DNA from: an uncultured Bacilli bacterium
Lineage (GTDB): Bacteria; Bacillota_I; Bacilli_A; RF39; UBA660
Direction: 5' to 3'
Assembly: GCA_934097255.1 (NCBI GenBank)
Contig: CAKONT010000044.1
Location: 1-7,527 of the forward strand
DNA length: 7,527 bases
Part shown: in pieces, positions 5,611-7,527 of the stretch
How the letters are laid out: each line of letters starts with the position of its first letter
Numbering within the stretch: the first letter of the stretch is position 1
Notes under the pieces: generated by a model
The model's database searches: none
Seen by the model: the letters and a program-made list of their open reading frames with translations, nothing else
Told to the model about the DNA's origin: nothing
Translations under genes and position numbers: made by a program

Positions 5611-6206
5611 TCTATATTTAAAGAATAAATACATCCACAATAATTTTGTCTATATAAATTATATTTTTTAGAATATTCAATGGACTTTTTATATCCATCA
5701 TGTTTTTTAAAGTCGGAACATAAATAATTTACTTTATATTTTTCACTAAGTTTTTTACCAATTTCATTTAATATCTTACTATCTTTATAAGGGCTAACTG
5801 ATAAAGTAGTTGTAAAATAAGAAAAATTATACTTTTTAGCAAGACGTGCTACTTCTTCCATTCTAAGTTCATAACAAATATGACATCTTTTTCCGCCTTC
5901 TTTTGCTTTTTCATAACCTTTTACTTTATCAAAATAATCACTTGGATCATAAGAACACTCCATAATTTTTATCTCGTTATTAAACATTTCTTTAATAACT
6001 TTTTTTTGCTCATTAAATCTTTTTTCATATTCTTTTTTTGGATGAATATTAGGATTATAGTAAACAATTGTTATATCGAAATATTTATTTAAATAAGATA
6101 AGACATAACTACTACAAGGTCCACAACAAGAGTGAAGAAGAAGTGTTTCTTTTTTTTCCATGTTTTCTAAAAAAAATTCTAGTTTTTTTAACTCATCTTT
6201 ATTCAT
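5598..6206 (-). CDS. queH: Epoxyqueuosine reductase QueH
   Basis: Catalyses the last step of queuosine synthesis, reducing epoxyqueuosine to queuosine in the wobble position of GUN-decoding tRNAs; it is the non-homologous replacement of QueG (family formerly DUF208). It has 202 residues, a usual length. The motif LLHSCCGPCSS gives C27, C28 and C31. The motif GKRCHICYELR gives C108 and C111; in studied QueH the vicinal CC and this CxxC hold the 4Fe-4S cluster. Also present are YYNPNIHPKKEYEKR (49-63), TTLSVSPYKD (133-142) and the C-terminal LYRQNYCGC with C190 and C192. All key cysteines are present. The start codon overlaps the end of murF by 8 bases and no clear ribosome site precedes it, so translation is probably coupled to murF. 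Together with the VUT transporter it suggests queuosine made or salvaged from imported precursor. Very sure. Confidence 0.96.
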   Translation of the reverse strand: MNKDELKKLEFFLENMEKKETLLLHSCCGPCSSYVLSYLNKYFDITIVYYNPNIHPKKEYEKRFNEQKKVIKEMFNNEIKIMECSYDPSDYFDKVKGYEKAKEGGKRCHICYELRMEEVARLAKKYNFSYFTTTLSVSPYKDSKILNEIGKKLSEKYKVNYLCSDFKKHDGYKKSIEYSKKYNLYRQNYCGCIYSLNIENKA

Positions 6207-7527
6207 AATTATTATCTAAATACTCTACTACCCTATCTAGTAAAATACCATGAGATGCCTTAACAAGAATAGTATCACCTTTTTTGATATACTTATCTAT
6301 TTCTTTTAACAAATCCTCATAGTTTTTAAAAAATACTGCATTTTTTTTGTCTAATCCCTTTTTAATAGCAGATGAAATATAATACTTAGCATCATTACCA
6401 CAAGCAATTAAAAATGTAGCATTCGGATAAATCTCATCACCTATTTTTTCATGAATTTCTTTGGCGTATTTACCTGTTTCTAAAACATCTCCTAAAATAG
6501 CAACTTTTCTTGTATTATAGTTATTTAAAACTTTTAAAGCTGAAATAATAGAATCACTTGACGCATTATAACTATCATCAATTATAGTTATATCTTTTTT
6601 ATTTATAATTGTAAGTCTTCCTTTTGTGATTGAAAAATTACTTAACCCTTTTTTTATTTTTTCAATACTAATACCTTGTTCTAATCCCACTAAAATAGCA
6701 GATAAAGCATTTAAAATATTATGTGTTGCAATACTTGGAATAACAAATTCTTCTTCTTTATCATTAATTTGACAAACAAATTTTATTTTATCTTCTAATA
6801 TCTCATAACTTTTACACACTAAATCATTATAAGAATTAAAACCATATGTTAAAAGTTTATATACATGTTTTTTATCTCTTAACGTTTTTAAATATTTATC
6901 GTCGCCATTAACAATTAAAATATTATTTTTTGTAAAATAAGTAGTAATTTCCATTTTAGCATCAAAAATTTCATCTTGGTTATTAAAATTTTCTATGTGA
7001 CTCATACCAATAGAAGAAATAACAGCAATATCTGGCTTTACAATACTTGCAAAATAAGCTATATCTCCCTTAAAAGAAAGTCCCATTTCCGAAACCAAAT
7101 AAGAATATGTACTATCTAAATTTAAGATCGTTTTTGGTATACCTATTTCATTATTAAAATTACCTTCATTTTTTAATGTTTTATATTCTTCTTTTAAAAC
7201 ACTATAAATTATATCTTTAGTAGATGTCTTACCTACACTTCCTGTAACACCAATTGTTTTTACACTAAATTTATTCTTATAATTTTTAGCAATATCACCA
7301 TACGATTTTGTTGTATCTTCTACTTCTATTAAATTAATATCATCTTTAATAAATTCGTGATCTTTATCGATTAAAAAATTACGGCAACCATTATTATAAG
7401 CATCATTTAAAAATTGATGTCCATCAAGTTTTTCCCCTATAATAGGAATATATAAACTGTTATTATTAGCTTGTCTACTATCTGTTACAATCTCACAAAC
7501 ATTAAAATTTTCATTCTTTAAAGTCTT
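6199..7527 (-). CDS. murF: UDP-MurNAc-tripeptide--D-Ala-D-Ala ligase MurF (start beyond the window)
   Basis: ATP-dependent ligase that adds D-Ala-D-Ala to the peptidoglycan precursor in the cytoplasm. The open frame continues to the right edge, giving 442 visible residues of an expected 450-460, so only the first few are missing. Visible in order: TDSRQA (15-20) and IPIIGEKLDGHQF (27-39) of the substrate-binding domain, the P-loop GVTGSVGKTSTKD (93-105), EGNFNNEIGIP (121-131), VSEMG (145-149), MSHIENF, the probable carboxylated lysine in DAKME (about K191), DDSYNASSDS, GDVLETG and the C-terminal KASHGILLDRVVEYL. The P-loop has Val where Asn is common (GSNGKT) but keeps GKT. An internal TTG near 7098 is not the start, since homology continues upstream. 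It leads the operon with queH and shows that the organism makes a cell wall. Very sure. Confidence 0.96.
   Translation of the reverse strand, partial: KTLKNENFNVCEIVTDSRQANNNSLYIPIIGEKLDGHQFLNDAYNNGCRNFLIDKDHEFIKDDINLIEVEDTTKSYGDIAKNYKNKFSVKTIGVTGSVGKTSTKDIIYSVLKEEYKTLKNEGNFNNEIGIPKTILNLDSTYSYLVSEMGLSFKGDIAYFASIVKPDIAVISSIGMSHIENFNNQDEIFDAKMEITTYFTKNNILIVNGDDKYLKTLRDKKHVYKLLTYGFNSYNDLVCKSYEILEDKIKFVCQINDKEEEFVIPSIATHNILNALSAILVGLEQGISIEKIKKGLSNFSITKGRLTIINKKDITIIDDSYNASSDSIISALKVLNNYNTRKVAILGDVLETGKYAKEIHEKIGDEIYPNATFLIACGNDAKYYISSAIKKGLDKKNAVFFKNYEDLLKEIDKYIKKGDTILVKASHGILLDRVVEYLDNNYE

Noticed and set aside
5880..6092. Plus-strand open frame inside queH (70 codons, F/I-rich)
   Set aside because: Antisense shadow of a conserved gene.
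6199..7098. murF starting at the internal TTG at 7098
   Set aside because: Conserved MurF sequence, including the P-loop, continues in the same frame to the window edge.
1..7527. CRISPR arrays, insertion sequences, tRNA or rRNA genes, toxin-antitoxin pairs
   Set aside because: No repeat-spacer pattern, transposase, cloverleaf or matching small gene pair was seen; all gaps are under 300 bases and are explained by promoters, terminators or the T-box.

Overview
The window comes from a very AT-rich (by eye about 27% G+C), walled, low-GC Gram-positive bacterium, most likely a member of the Bacilli near the Erysipelotrichales/RF39-type gut lineages. Pointers are strong AGGAGG-like ribosome binding sites, intrinsic terminators with long T-tracts, a single-chain glycyl-tRNA synthetase behind a T-box leader, a Bacillus-type LexA, UPF0154 (YneF) next to a SirA-like protein, and a murF gene, which excludes a wall-less mollicute. 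The standard code fits: conserved tryptophans that were checked are TGG. The exact genus cannot be read from the sequence.

Layout. 1-425 (minus) is the N-terminal third of lepA. It diverges from a + strand gene (530-1315) for a VUT/YhhQ-type membrane protein, a likely queuosine-precursor transporter with an unusual lysine-rich tail. That gene meets a convergent pair, yneF (1327-1536) and sirA-like (1596-2030), at a shared bidirectional terminator. Upstream of sirA lies a sigma-A-like promoter that contains a perfect Spo0A box and a second near-match in tandem. Next comes glyS (2105-3469, minus), with a short T-box leader (about 3489-3619). Divergent from it is lexA (3738-4355, plus), with a probable LexA operator against its -35. 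A tandem-GNAT acetyltransferase gene (4370-5482, minus) converges on lexA. The window ends with murF (6199-7527, start outside) overlapping queH (5598-6206), read as one minus-strand operon.

How the parts connect. QueH and the VUT transporter both belong to queuosine supply, although they sit in different operons here. lexA, sirA and yneF are near neighbours in Bacillus subtilis (lexA-yneA-yneB-ynzC-tkt-sirA-yneF), so this window looks like a rearranged remnant of that neighbourhood. SirA in B. subtilis binds DnaA domain I to block replication initiation at sporulation under Spo0A control. The tandem Spo0A-like boxes and the conserved DnaA-contact residues seen here suggest that this circuit is kept in this lineage, and this is the most interesting signal in the window. 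The rest is mostly ordinary housekeeping; no mobile element, CRISPR array, tRNA or rRNA was seen, and no wholly new system could be supported.
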